Of a stretch of 64,000 nucleotides of DNA, positions 24,536-33,613 are shown one piece after another; the stretch's first letter is position 1; every line of letters starts with the position of its first letter. Origin of the DNA: JAKACA01 sp050744865 (GTDB lineage: Bacteria > Actinomycetota > Acidimicrobiia > Acidimicrobiales > Bog-793); contig JBOGHW010000077.1 of the NCBI GenBank assembly GCA_050744865.1, positions 73,428 to 137,427 on the forward strand, written 5' to 3'. The position numbers and the translations under genes are program-made. A model generated the notes under the pieces. That model was given only the letters and a program-made list of their open reading frames with translations. It had not been told where the DNA came from and ran no database searches.

Positions 24536-25584
24536 GCTGTCGGGATCGAGCCGGCGCCGCCGACGATACGGCACAGGTCGACGAGCCGGTGCGAGTAGCC
24601 CCACTCGTTGTCGTACCAGCCGAGGATCTTGACGAGGGAGGCGGAGTCGTCTATCGGCAGGACCATGGTCAGAGTTGCGTCAAAGGTGCACGACGCAGAG
24701 CTCCCGACGACGTCGCTCGACACGATCTGCTCCTCGTTGTAATCAAGGACGTGCGCCAACGGCCCTTCCTCGGAGGCAGCACGAAAGGCATCGTTGACAT
24801 CGGCAACCGTCACGCTCCGGCCGACGACCGCCGTCAAGTCAGTGATGGAGCCGTCGGCCACAGGCACCCGGAGGGCCTGGCCGTCGAGGCGCCCGGCCAT
24901 CTCGGCCAGGACTAGTGACGTCGCCTTGGCTGCGCCCGTCGAGGACGGCACGACGTTGACAGCGGCCGCGCGGGCCCGGCGCAGGTTGTCACGTCCGAGG
25001 TCCAAGATGCTCTGGTCATTCGTGTAGGCATGCACCGTCGTCATGAGGCCCTGGCGCAGACCGAAATTGTCCTCGATGACCTTGACCATCGGGACCAGGC
25101 AGTTGGTCGTGCAGGAAGCGTTCGAGACCACTACGTGACGGTCGGGCCGGAAATCGCCGTCGTTGACACCGACGACGAAGGTGGCGTCGGCGTCCTTGGA
25201 CGGTGCCGAGATGATCACGCGCGATGCACCTGCCTCCACGTGCGCCATGGCTGCTGCGCGTTGCGTGAAGCGGCCGGTCGACTCGATGACCACGTCGACA
25301 CCGAGGTCCTTCCACGGCAGTGCCTTCGGCTCTCTCTCCGAGAGGACGGCTATGCGCCGCCTGCCCGTGGCAAGCCCGTCGGGGGTCTGCTCGACCTCGT
25401 AGGGGAGCCTCCCGTGGGTCGAGTCGTACTTCAGCAGGTGGATCGAGGCCTCCCGGGAGACCATGTCGTTGACCGCGACAAGGTCCACCCCCGAGTCGAC
25501 GCCCCTGGAGTCGTTCTCGAGAAGGGCACGCAAGAAGTTGCGACCGATCCGCCCGAAGCCGTTGATGCCTACTCGAACGCTCAT
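24532..25584 (-). CDS. gap: Glyceraldehyde-3-phosphate dehydrogenase, type I
   Basis: A 350-residue enzyme. It has the NAD-binding VGINGFGRIGRN at the N-terminus, the active-site VSNASCTTNCLVP (catalytic Cys) and the C-terminal WYDNEWGYSHRLVDL. It oxidises glyceraldehyde 3-phosphate to 1,3-bisphosphoglycerate with NAD. The ATG at 25584 has GAGGAGG upstream; an 8-codon longer frame was rejected. It is the first of four tightly coupled genes (gap, pgk, tpiA, secG). The length is slightly above the usual 330-340. Confidence 0.97.
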   Translation of the reverse strand: MSVRVGINGFGRIGRNFLRALLENDSRGVDSGVDLVAVNDMVSREASIHLLKYDSTHGRLPYEVEQTPDGLATGRRRIAVLSEREPKALPWKDLGVDVVIESTGRFTQRAAAMAHVEAGASRVIISAPSKDADATFVVGVNDGDFRPDRHVVVSNASCTTNCLVPMVKVIEDNFGLRQGLMTTVHAYTNDQSILDLGRDNLRRARAAAVNVVPSSTGAAKATSLVLAEMAGRLDGQALRVPVADGSITDLTAVVGRSVTVADVNDAFRAASEEGPLAHVLDYNEEQIVSSDVVGSSASCTFDATLTMVLPIDDSASLVKILGWYDNEWGYSHRLVDLCRIVGGAGSIPTA

Positions 25585-25661
25585 CTGCCTATCCTCCTCG
25601 GTCGGCACGCCACAGCCGGCAGCCTGGGCAGCGGACGCCGCGCGCCCTCCTCGCTAAGCAC

Positions 25662-26594
25662 TCATGCTCCCAGAGGTCGCGACTCTCCGGCAAGCTTCTC
25701 CAGCTCGCCGGTCAGCAGATCCGGATCATGGGCGCCATATCCAGGCTGGCCGACCTCGGCCAGCACCAAGCGAGGAGGGCACCCGGACCGCCCCGCCGGC
25801 AGGGGTCTGCCCGGTGGCAAGGCCCGTGGGTCAGCCACGACGACGTCAACGGCGATCCCGTGCCGTCCGAGAGCCTCGACGTGGTCGGCAACGCTGTAAC
25901 CGGCTGTCTCCGGGCGCTGTTCTCGAAGGTTCACCACGTACACGCGCTGCGCGTTGGTGGCGCGGATAGCGTCCGACAGCGCCGGCACGCAGCAAGCGGC
26001 CATCACACTCGTGTAGAGCGAGCCTGGTCCGATCACTACCTGCTCGGCCGCCATGATCGCCCGCACGGCACCATCGGGCGGTAGAGCGTCGGGAGGCACG
26101 AGCGACAGCTTCGTGACCCCGTGCGAAGCCTGGATGCTTACCTGTCCATCGATCTCGCCGTCTTGGCTGATCGCCTTCAGATCCACAGAGCCGATCGTGG
26201 CCGGCAACACCGTGCCGACGGTTCCGAGCAGGCGCCCGGCCTCGCTGACGCCACGGCCGAAATCGCCCGTCGAGGCGGCCAGAGCGGCAATCAGGAGGTT
26301 GCCGAACGCATGACCGGCCAGTTGACCGCTCTCGAAACGATGCTCCAGTGCTTCTCCCAACGGCGACACCTCCGGCAGCAGTGCGCCGAGGCACCGCCGG
26401 ATGTCGCCCGGTGCCGGCATCCCCAGCTCTTCTCGCAGCCGACCACTCGACCCGCCGTTGTCGGCGACCGACACGATGGCTGTTATGCAGCCCGCGTAGC
26501 GGCGCACGGCTCTCAGCGTCTGCGCCAGTCCGTGGCCGCCACCGATGGCGACGACACGCGGCCCGCCCGGCCGGAGGCTGCCGAGATCCGTCAA
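25662..26594 (-). CDS. yvcK: YvcK/CofD-like family protein (gluconeogenesis factor type)
   Basis: A 310-residue cytoplasmic protein. It has VVAIGGGHGLAQTLRAVR at the N-terminus, VADNGGSSGRLREELGMPAPGDIRRCL and HAFGNLLIAAL, all family signatures (UPF0052/CofD-like), and EQVVIGPGSLYTSV near residue 190. In Bacillus YvcK binds UDP-GlcNAc and is needed for growth on gluconeogenic substrates and for normal cell shape; in mycobacteria the homologue CuvA affects the wall. The start is TTG at 26594; AAGGAG at 26603-26608 overlaps the rapZ stop, supporting this start and coupling to rapZ. The next gene usually is whiA, but here gap follows directly. Confidence 0.95.
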   Translation of the reverse strand: MTDLGSLRPGGPRVVAIGGGHGLAQTLRAVRRYAGCITAIVSVADNGGSSGRLREELGMPAPGDIRRCLGALLPEVSPLGEALEHRFESGQLAGHAFGNLLIAALAASTGDFGRGVSEAGRLLGTVGTVLPATIGSVDLKAISQDGEIDGQVSIQASHGVTKLSLVPPDALPPDGAVRAIMAAEQVVIGPGSLYTSVMAACCVPALSDAIRATNAQRVYVVNLREQRPETAGYSVADHVEALGRHGIAVDVVVADPRALPPGRPLPAGRSGCPPRLVLAEVGQPGYGAHDPDLLTGELEKLAGESRPLGA

Positions 26595-26607
26595 CGGCTG
26601 GTCTCCT

Positions 26608-27465
26608 TCAACGGCCGAGGTCTCGGTGATGCACGGTCGGCGAGCTCCCGAGGCCCCGCATGATGGCGGCTACCTCCTCGGCGATCACGACTGACCGGTG
26701 CTGCCCGCCCGTGCACCCGATGGCCACCGACAGGTACGACTTGCCCTCGCGGCCGTAAGCGGGCAGCACTAGCTCGAACAGCTCGCGCATCCTCTCGAGG
26801 AGCGCCTTTGCATCGGGTGTCGCCAAGACGTACTGGCGGACCGGCGCTTCTAGCCCAGTCAGCTTGCGCAGCTCCGGTACCCAGTGTGGATTGGGCAGGA
26901 ACCGGCAGTCGAAGACCAGGTCGGCGTCGAGCGGCAACCCGTGCTTGAAACCGAACGAGACCACGCTCACGTCCATGCCCATGTCCGAGGGTGGGATGTC
27001 CAACAGCTCTATCAGGCGCTCGCGAAGCTCGTGCACGTTGAGCTCACCGGTGTCGAGAACCAGGTCAGAGGCTTCTCGCAGTTCGGCCAGCAATTCCCTC
27101 TCGAGACGGATCGCCTCCAGGATCCCACCGTCGGTGTCGACCGGGTGACGCCGCCTGCTGCCCTCGTAGCGCCGGACGAGGATGTCGTCGGTCGCCTCCA
27201 GGAAGAGCACTCGGACCCTGGCCCCGGAGGTCTTGAGGGAGTCGATGGCGGGTTGGAGCTCGCCCAGCCCTTCGTAGCCTCCGCGGCCGGAGACGAGGCA
27301 GAGCCGCTCGTACTCGCTGCCAGGCTGGTTGGCCAGCTCGCCGATACGCCCGAGGAGCGCCGGGGGCAGGTTGTCGATGACGAACCAGCCACGGTCTTCG
27401 AAGATGGTGGCGGCCGTGGAGCGTCCGGCTCCGGACATCCCCACGAGAAACAAATACTCAGCCAT
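26608..27465 (-). CDS. rapZ: RapZ-family nucleotide-binding protein (RNase adaptor type)
   Basis: A 285-residue protein with the Walker A motif GMSGAGRSTA near residue 9 (Arg where many relatives have Lys, as is common in Actinobacteria), then GWFVIDNLPP. The C-terminal domain contains FDCRFLPNPHWVPELR, GREGKSYLSVAIGCTGGQHRSV. In Escherichia coli RapZ binds GlcN6P and guides RNase E to small RNA GlmZ; the actinobacterial role is not settled. The ATG at 27465 matches the family N-terminus; the open frame upstream of it runs into the neighbouring methyltransferase gene and is not coding. Confidence 0.95.
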   Translation of the reverse strand: MAEYLFLVGMSGAGRSTAATIFEDRGWFVIDNLPPALLGRIGELANQPGSEYERLCLVSGRGGYEGLGELQPAIDSLKTSGARVRVLFLEATDDILVRRYEGSRRRHPVDTDGGILEAIRLERELLAELREASDLVLDTGELNVHELRERLIELLDIPPSDMGMDVSVVSFGFKHGLPLDADLVFDCRFLPNPHWVPELRKLTGLEAPVRQYVLATPDAKALLERMRELFELVLPAYGREGKSYLSVAIGCTGGQHRSVVIAEEVAAIMRGLGSSPTVHHRDLGR

Positions 27466-27503
27466 GCCGCCGCTATTCTGCCCGACTCGCCGTCGCCTCC
27501 GGC

Positions 27504-28250
27504 TCAGTGCCTCTCGAACACCATGGCGCACAGTCGCGGCATCGACCGCTCGAGGTCGAGGTCGACCGACCCGGTGAGGAACTCGAAGGGAGGGGCTGGC
27601 TCCTCCATCCTCGTCAGGCACAAGCCCTCTTCGGCGAGGGTGTTGATGTACCGGCTGAGCGGACGGTGGGCGAAGGAGACCTTTATACCCTTGTCGACCT
27701 CCTCGACGATGAGCACTTCGTCGAGATATGGCCCTATCCGCCAGTAGCGCTCGTCCAGGATCGTGTCGTCGACAAGGCCGCTGCCAAGGCCCTGCACCAC
27801 CGGGTGGTTGACGATCAAGAGGAAGCGGCCCCGGCGCGCCAGGACGCGGGCGATCTCGCGGAGCACGGCCTCAGGTTCAGAAGCGTGCTCGATGACCAGG
27901 CAGCACACGACGGCGTCGAAGCTGGAGTCGGGGAACGGCAAGCACTCGCCCGTCCCGCGCAGGTAGGCGGGGCCGCCCGCCTGCTCGGTGGCATTGGCCA
28001 ACTGCCTGCCCGCCGGGTCGACTCCGGCGACGAGATACGGGGCAGGTACCATGCCTGCAAGGCGGCGGGCCAGCTGCCCCTCGCCCGTCCCGACGTCGAG
28101 GACTCGGGCGCTGCCCCTCAACAAGTCGACTGCCAGCGGCAGTATCTGCATCTCGTACTCGATGTCGACACCGTTGGTGAACGTGGTCCTCCACCAGGTC
28201 GCCAAGTCGTCCCACGTAGGGAGGTCTTCTCCGCCCGGCGGTTCGCTCAT
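27504..28250 (-). CDS. Class I SAM-dependent methyltransferase
   Basis: A 248-residue methyltransferase. Motif I is ARVLDVGTGEGQLARRL near residue 48, followed by LVAGVDPAGRQL (acidic end of beta-2), then FPDSSFDAVVCCLVIEHASEPEAVLREIARVL. It resembles UbiE/COQ5-like or Methyltransf_11 enzymes acting on small molecules, with unknown substrate. It sits between uvrC and rapZ on the same strand, with a 16-base gap from uvrC and a 38-base gap to rapZ, so it may be co-transcribed. The start ATG at 28250 opens the family alignment. Confidence 0.87.
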   Translation of the reverse strand: MSEPPGGEDLPTWDDLATWWRTTFTNGVDIEYEMQILPLAVDLLRGSARVLDVGTGEGQLARRLAGMVPAPYLVAGVDPAGRQLANATEQAGGPAYLRGTGECLPFPDSSFDAVVCCLVIEHASEPEAVLREIARVLARRGRFLLIVNHPVVQGLGSGLVDDTILDERYWRIGPYLDEVLIVEEVDKGIKVSFAHRPLSRYINTLAEEGLCLTRMEEPAPPFEFLTGSVDLDLERSMPRLCAMVFERH

Positions 28251-28266
28251 GGACCGCGATCCTCGC

Positions 28267-30219
28267 TCAGTCCGCGGCGGCCCGCGTCGCCGACCGATCG
28301 TGCAGGTGGTCGTAAACGGCCTCGGCGACTTTGTCCGGCAGCCAGGCGACCGCCTTCAGCTCCTGGAGTGACGCAGCCTGCGCGGCACGGACGCCTCCCA
28401 GCTCTTCGGCCAGCCGCTTACGGCGCTTCGGCCCCAGGCCCGGAATGCCGTCGAGGGCTCCTCTGGTCATCCGGCGTCCGCGCAGCTGCCGGTGGAAGGT
28501 GATCGCGAAGCGGTGCGCCTCGTCGCGAGCCTGCTGCAGCAGGTAGATCGCCTCGCTGTCGCGCCGTACCACGACAGGCTCGGGGTTGCCAGGCACGAAG
28601 ACCTCCTCCAGCTGCTTGGCAAGCGAGGCGATGGCGACCCTCCCCGTCAAGCCCAGCTCCTCCAGCACCTTCACCCCGACACCGAGCTGGCCCTTCCCCC
28701 CGTCGAGGAGGAGGAGCTGGGGCGGGTAGGCGAAACGGGAGGCCCGGGGCTTGGGACGCCCGATGTCGTCGAGCTCGCCGGCCGGGGCAACCGCAGCCGA
28801 AGGCCCGCCTCCCTGCCAGGCCTGGCTCGCCGGCGTCCCATCCCCCCGCTCCAGCAGGTGGCTCAGTCGCCGCGTCAGCACCTCGTGCATCGCCCCGTAG
28901 TCGTCGTTACCCTGCACCGCCGTCACTTTGAATCGTCTGTAGTCGCTGCGCTTGGGCAGGCCGTCCTCGAACACGACCATCGAGCCGACGTAGTCCGTGC
29001 CCTGCAGGTGGCTCATGTCGTAGCACTCGATCCGGAGCGGGGCTTGGCTCATGCCGAGCGCCGACTGCAGCTCTTCGAGAGCCACCGCGCGGGAAGTCAG
29101 GTCGGACGATCGCCGCAGCCGATGGCGGCTGAGCTGCTCGGCTGCGTTCTGCTGGGCGGTCTGCAGCAATTCACGCTTGCGCCCCCGAACCGGCACCCGT
29201 AGCTCGACGGGCCCGCCGCGCAGGCCACCGAGCCACTCGGCGTATGTGGAGGCGTCCTCGGGCATCTCCGGCAGCAGCAACACGCGCGGCACTCCCAACG
29301 GGGTGCCGCCGTAGTGCTGCTCGAGGATGCGCTGCAAGAGCTGTGGCGAGGTGAGCGGCTCGACCTTCTCCAGGATGAAGCCGTGACGGCCGACGACTCG
29401 CCCGCGCCGTACGTGCAGCACCTGCACGGCCGCAACGAGCTCGTCGTCGCTGAGGGCGACGGCGTCGAGATCCTCGGGCGTGTCCGTCACCATCTGCTGC
29501 CGCTCGACGGCCAGGCGGACCGACGCCAACCGGTCCCGCAGGCGTGCCGCCCGCTCGAATTCCAGGTCGGCGGCGGCCGATTGCATATCCTGCTCCAGCC
29601 GGCGGGTGATCGGCCTCGTATCGCCCTCGAGGAACTCCATCAGCTCGCCCATGTAACGCCGGTACTCCTCGGGCGTGACTTCGCCGACACACGGCGCCGA
29701 GCACTTCTCGATGTGGAACAGCAGGCAGGGACGCTTGAGCAGCTCGTGGCGGCGCATCTTGGCGTCGGAACAGGTACGGATCGGAAAAGAGCGCAACAGA
29801 AGGTCGAGCGTCTCGCGGATCGCGTAAGCGTGGGCGTAGGGGCCGAAGTACCTGGTGTCCTTGCGCTTGGCGCCACGCATCACGATCGCCTTCGGCCACT
29901 CGTCGCCGATCGTGATCGCCAGGTACGGGTAGGACTTGTCGTCGACGAGGCGGACGTTGAAGCGCGGCCTGTGCGCCTTGATCAGGTTGTACTCCAGCAT
30001 GATGGCCTCGACGTCGCTCGCCACGACTATCCACTCCACAGCGGTCGCCGTGGCGACCATCTGGGCCGTGCGGGGATGCAGAGCGCGCGGGTCCTGGAAA
30101 TAGCTCCCGACTCGGCTGCGCAGGGACTTGGCCTTGCCGACGTAGATCACGCGGCCGTCGGCATCCTTGAATTGGTAAGAGCCCGGTGCATCCGGGATGG
30201 CGTCTGGGCGTTTCAGCAC
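28267..30219 (-). CDS. uvrC: UvrABC excinuclease subunit C
   Basis: A protein of about 650 residues that makes both incisions in nucleotide excision repair. N-terminal GIY-YIG domain: RPDAIPDAPGSYQFKDADGRVIYVGKAK. Then a Cys-containing linker (CSDAKMRRHELLKRPCLLFHIEKCSAPC), the UVR domain (about 200-240, LEFERAARLRDRLASVR), the RNase H-like second nuclease domain (RIECYDMSHLQGTDYVGSMVVF) and the helix-hairpin-helix end (LDGIPGLGPKRRKRLAEELGG). The GTG at 30219 begins the conserved sequence; a more distal in-frame GTG at 30264 also exists. It heads the minus-strand housekeeping run. The nadA gene is divergent, 126 bases away. Confidence 0.96.
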   Translation of the reverse strand: MLKRPDAIPDAPGSYQFKDADGRVIYVGKAKSLRSRVGSYFQDPRALHPRTAQMVATATAVEWIVVASDVEAIMLEYNLIKAHRPRFNVRLVDDKSYPYLAITIGDEWPKAIVMRGAKRKDTRYFGPYAHAYAIRETLDLLLRSFPIRTCSDAKMRRHELLKRPCLLFHIEKCSAPCVGEVTPEEYRRYMGELMEFLEGDTRPITRRLEQDMQSAAADLEFERAARLRDRLASVRLAVERQQMVTDTPEDLDAVALSDDELVAAVQVLHVRRGRVVGRHGFILEKVEPLTSPQLLQRILEQHYGGTPLGVPRVLLLPEMPEDASTYAEWLGGLRGGPVELRVPVRGRKRELLQTAQQNAAEQLSRHRLRRSSDLTSRAVALEELQSALGMSQAPLRIECYDMSHLQGTDYVGSMVVFEDGLPKRSDYRRFKVTAVQGNDDYGAMHEVLTRRLSHLLERGDGTPASQAWQGGGPSAAVAPAGELDDIGRPKPRASRFAYPPQLLLLDGGKGQLGVGVKVLEELGLTGRVAIASLAKQLEEVFVPGNPEPVVVRRDSEAIYLLQQARDEAHRFAITFHRQLRGRRMTRGALDGIPGLGPKRRKRLAEELGGVRAAQAASLQELKAVAWLPDKVAEAVYDHLHDRSATRAAAD

Positions 30220-30345
30220 TAGTATCGAAACTACGCCGGCCTGGTACCCCGGCGGACATATCACGCTTCAAGGCCGACAAACCCGCGGATGGGCGACCAG
30301 GCTGTCCCCGCCGGCCGTTGTCGAAGCGTCTCATAGGAGGGCCCC

Positions 30346-31470
30346 TTGATCCGCCTCCAGTCACTCTTAGACGATGACTACACACGTGCCAGCCAGGGCG
30401 AGCTAGAGGCCCGCGTGCTGCGTGCCAAGCAAGCACTGGGCCGCCGCCTGGTCGTGCTCGGGCACCACTACCAACGAGACGAGGTGATCCGCTTCGCCGA
30501 CGCCAGGGGCGACTCCTTCGGCCTCTCCCGCTATGCCGCCGAGCAGCACGACGCCGAGTACGTCGTGTTCTGCGGCGTGCACTTCATGGCCGAGTCAGCC
30601 GACATCCTGACCGGGCCACACCAGCAAGTGCTGCTCCCCGACCTCAACGCCGGTTGCTCCATGGCCGACATGGCCGACACAGAGAGCGTCGAGCAGATCT
30701 GGTCCGAGCTCGGAGAGGTGACCGACATCGCCGGGGTGGTCCCGGTCACGTACATGAACTCGGCGGCGCTGCTGAAGGCTTTCGTCGGCCGCAACTCGGG
30801 GGCCGTCTGCACGTCGTCCAACGCCCGCTCGATCCTCACCACGGCGTTGGGTCTGGGCGACGCTGCGCCGGCCTCGTGGGGGGGCGGAGACAAAGTCCTC
30901 TTCTTCCCCGACCAGCACCTCGGGCGCAATACCGGCTACCAGCTCGGCTTCGATGGCGGCGACATGCGAGTGTTGAACCCCCGGCGCCCTCTCGGTGGAC
31001 TGGAGGAGCGGGACGTGAAGGAGGCGACCCTGCTGTTGTGGAGGGGGCACTGTTCGGTGCATCAGCGTTTCTCGACGGGTCACGTCGACGCCTTCAGGAC
31101 CGAGCACGCCGATGGCGTCGTGATCGTCCATCCGGAGTGCTCCCACGAGGTTGTCGAGGTAGCTGACCAAGTCGGCTCGACCGACTACATCATCAAGGCC
31201 GTCCGAGCTGCCCGCCCCGGCAGCACGATTGCCGTCGGCACCGAGATCCACCTTGTCAACCGGCTGGCGGCCGAGCACCCGGACAAGACGATCCTGTCGC
31301 TCGACCCACTGGTCTGCCCGTGCTCGACAATGTTCCGCATCGACCTCCCCCACCTTGCCTGGGTGCTCGACGGCTTGCTCGAGGGCGAGGTGCGCAACCG
31401 CATAACCGTCGAGGAGAACACGGCCGCCGGCGCCCGCGTTGCTCTCGAGCGCATGCTGGCCTGCGCCTGA
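30346..31470 (+). CDS. nadA: Quinolinate synthase A
   Basis: A 374-residue enzyme that condenses iminoaspartate with dihydroxyacetone phosphate to quinolinate in de novo NAD synthesis, using a [4Fe-4S] cluster. Motifs: VVLGHHYQRDEVIRFAD, DLNAGCSMADM (cluster Cys), VTYMNSAALLKAF, CTSSNA, HPECSHEVVEVAD (cluster Cys) and LDPLVCPCSTM (cluster Cys). This is the long form. The TTG start at 30346 has AGGAGGG upstream. No nadB or nadC is adjacent, so the rest of the pathway is elsewhere. Confidence 0.96.
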   Translation: MIRLQSLLDDDYTRASQGELEARVLRAKQALGRRLVVLGHHYQRDEVIRFADARGDSFGLSRYAAEQHDAEYVVFCGVHFMAESADILTGPHQQVLLPDLNAGCSMADMADTESVEQIWSELGEVTDIAGVVPVTYMNSAALLKAFVGRNSGAVCTSSNARSILTTALGLGDAAPASWGGGDKVLFFPDQHLGRNTGYQLGFDGGDMRVLNPRRPLGGLEERDVKEATLLLWRGHCSVHQRFSTGHVDAFRTEHADGVVIVHPECSHEVVEVADQVGSTDYIIKAVRAARPGSTIAVGTEIHLVNRLAAEHPDKTILSLDPLVCPCSTMFRIDLPHLAWVLDGLLEGEVRNRITVEENTAAGARVALERMLACA

Positions 31471-31671
31471 GTGATAACTACCGCTAGTAGGAATCCGGCG
31501 GTTACGATGCCGTAGAGCCAGTCGTGGGCCTGGCCGGGTACGAGTCTCGGGAGCTTTCCGATCATTTCCGAACGAGGTGCAAAGTTTAAGCGCGGTCGTG
31601 TCGATTCGTCGGCTCCGACGGGGGCTCAACCGGCGACGAACGGCAAGCCGGCTCCTCATCGCCAACCGACC

Positions 31672-32796
31672 GTGCCTGACGTGCGTCCGGCCACGACCGC
31701 CAGTCCGAAGCGGATCCTGTTCGTGTCCTGGAGGGATCTCGCCAATCCTATGGCTGGAGGCTCTGAGATCCTCATTCACGAGATGGCTTCCGGCCTGGGC
31801 GCCAAGGGTTACGAAGTCACCTTGCTCTGCGGCGGGCCGGTCGAGCAGCGCCAGCACTACCAAGTCGTGCGGTCAGGCGGTGAGTTCTCCCAGTACCTTT
31901 TGGCCCCCCTTCGCCATCGCCACTTCCGTGACGCCGACTTGGTGGTCGACGTTTGCAACGGGATGCCGTTCCTCACCCCGCTGTGGCACCGGGGCGCAGA
32001 CGTCTGCCTCGTCAATCACGTGCACACCGAGCAGTGGCGTAGCCGTTTCAACCCTGTCGTGGCGGCAGCCGGGCGCAGGTTCGAATCGACGGTGATGCCT
32101 TTCGTGCACCGCAAGAACTTGATGGTGACGATTTCCCCCTCTACTCACAGCGGCCTGCTGACGATAGGCATTCCCGAAAGCCGGATCCGCGAGATCCCGC
32201 AGGGAACGAGCGCGCCGCCACCTCTTTGCGACAAGTCGGATACTCCCTTGTTCGTGGCGGCTGGGCGGCTCGTCGGCTACAAGCGGATCAACCTGCTGCT
32301 TGACATGTGGGAGGAGGTACGGGAGCGGACCGGCGGCCGGCTGGTCATCATCGGCGACGGCCCGGATCGGGCGGCACTTGAAGCCAGGCACGTCGAAGGA
32401 GTGACGCTGACGGGATTCATCCCCGAAGCAGAGAAGCACCGCCTCATGTGCCAAGCCTGGGTCCTCCTCCACACTGCTTCCTGGGAGGGGTGGGGGCTGG
32501 TGATCACCGAGGCAGCCAGAAGGGACACGACGGCCGTGGGGTTCGACGTCCCAGGAGTGCGCGATGCAATCTCCGACGGCGAGAGCGGCCTGCTGGCGAC
32601 AGGCGAGAACGACTTCAAGGACCACTGGGTACGCCTGGCGACCGATGCCTCGCTGCGGGACAAGATGGCCGCCACCGCCGCCAGGCGAGCGGCGAACCTG
32701 TCTTGGGACAGGACTGTCGACGCCTTCGAAGAAGTTGCCGACGAGGCGTACGGCCGCCACGCCAGGGGGCGCCGGGCGGCCGGCGCGGGCACCTGA
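31672..32796 (+). CDS. GT4-family glycosyltransferase
   Basis: A 374-residue cytoplasmic enzyme with two Rossmann domains (GT-B fold). The N-terminal domain starts KRILFVSWRDLANPMAGGSEILI with the Gly-rich acceptor loop. The C-terminal domain has VAAGRLVGYKRINLLLDMW and RLVIIGDGPDR, and the family's nucleotide-sugar signature EGWGLVITEA (E-x7-E). It transfers a sugar from a nucleotide donor to a lipid or saccharide acceptor, probably at the inner face of the membrane. It is the first of three plus-strand genes (glycosyltransferase, methyltransferase, sulfotransferase-like), spaced by 34 and 48 bases. The GTG start has no strong ribosome site. Confidence 0.88.
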   Translation: MPDVRPATTASPKRILFVSWRDLANPMAGGSEILIHEMASGLGAKGYEVTLLCGGPVEQRQHYQVVRSGGEFSQYLLAPLRHRHFRDADLVVDVCNGMPFLTPLWHRGADVCLVNHVHTEQWRSRFNPVVAAAGRRFESTVMPFVHRKNLMVTISPSTHSGLLTIGIPESRIREIPQGTSAPPPLCDKSDTPLFVAAGRLVGYKRINLLLDMWEEVRERTGGRLVIIGDGPDRAALEARHVEGVTLTGFIPEAEKHRLMCQAWVLLHTASWEGWGLVITEAARRDTTAVGFDVPGVRDAISDGESGLLATGENDFKDHWVRLATDASLRDKMAATAARRAANLSWDRTVDAFEEVADEAYGRHARGRRAAGAGT

Positions 32797-32830
32797 CAGG
32801 CAGCGTGCCGGCACACCTGGCGGCGACTCG

Positions 32831-33565
32831 ATGACCGACCGCGTCCTGCAGAGCCTCTACGAGGATCCGGCAACCCCGCTCAGCTCAGGCGTCGGGCGCG
32901 CCACGCTGCAGGCAGCGATGCTCGCCGCAGCCGCCGCTGGGGCCGGCCGCCCGTTGCGAGGCATCGACATCGGTTGTGGCGACGGCATGGCGACCGAGAT
33001 CGCCTTGGCGACTTGCAGGGCCACGGCGGGAGCCGATCTGCGCATCGCTGGCTTCGACTGGTCGATGGCGGCTCTCAGCCGAGCGAGCAAGAGGGGGATC
33101 CCCGTCGCCCGCGGGTCTACCGACTCTGGCGGCCTCCCCCTCGCCGACTGCAGCGTCGACATCGTGATCATGAGCGAGATCATCGAGCACCTCGTCGACA
33201 CCGACGCCGCCCTGGCCGAGGCAAGGCGTGTGCTGGTGGCAGGCGGGAGACTGCTTCTCTCCACTCCGAACTTGGCGGCCTGGTACAACCGGGCTCTCCT
33301 GGCCGTCGGCGTACAACCGTTGTTCACCGAAGTCAGCCTGCACGGCATCTACGGACGGCCGGGCCGTGAAGTCGTCGGCCACCTCCGCGTCATGACCAAG
33401 AGAGCCCTCATGGAGCTGCTCACGGCCAACGGTTTCCAGGATCTGTCTGTAGCCGGCGCTCCATACCACGACGTGCCGAAGCTCTTTCGTCCGCTCGACA
33501 GACTTGCCTGCAAGACCCCGGCACTGGCGTCAATCCTGCTCGCCTCGGCGACCAAGCCAGGCTGA
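32831..33565 (+). CDS. Class I SAM-dependent methyltransferase
   Basis: A 244-residue methyltransferase: motif I GIDIGCGDGMATEIAL near residue 44, then IAGFDWSMAAL and ADCSVDIVIMSEIIEHLVDTDAALAEARRVL. The C-terminal half (NLAAWYNRALLAVGVQPLFTEVS, HLRVMTKRALMELL) is like methyltransferases in polysaccharide loci. It may methylate a sugar or lipid carrier intermediate made by the preceding GT4 enzyme. The ATG at 32831 starts the match; the frame upstream of it overlaps the GT4 gene and is rejected. Confidence 0.83.
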   Translation: MTDRVLQSLYEDPATPLSSGVGRATLQAAMLAAAAAGAGRPLRGIDIGCGDGMATEIALATCRATAGADLRIAGFDWSMAALSRASKRGIPVARGSTDSGGLPLADCSVDIVIMSEIIEHLVDTDAALAEARRVLVAGGRLLLSTPNLAAWYNRALLAVGVQPLFTEVSLHGIYGRPGREVVGHLRVMTKRALMELLTANGFQDLSVAGAPYHDVPKLFRPLDRLACKTPALASILLASATKPG

Positions 33566-33613
33566 GGCGACTGGAGCGCTGATGATCGAAGCGGAGATGC
33601 CAAAGGAGGGACT

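Noticed and set aside
31471..31565. Short minus-strand frame starting MIGKLPRLVPGQ with a hydrophobic segment
   Set aside because: No ribosome site, and it continues as the antisense of nadA; the 31 intergenic codons alone are not convincing.
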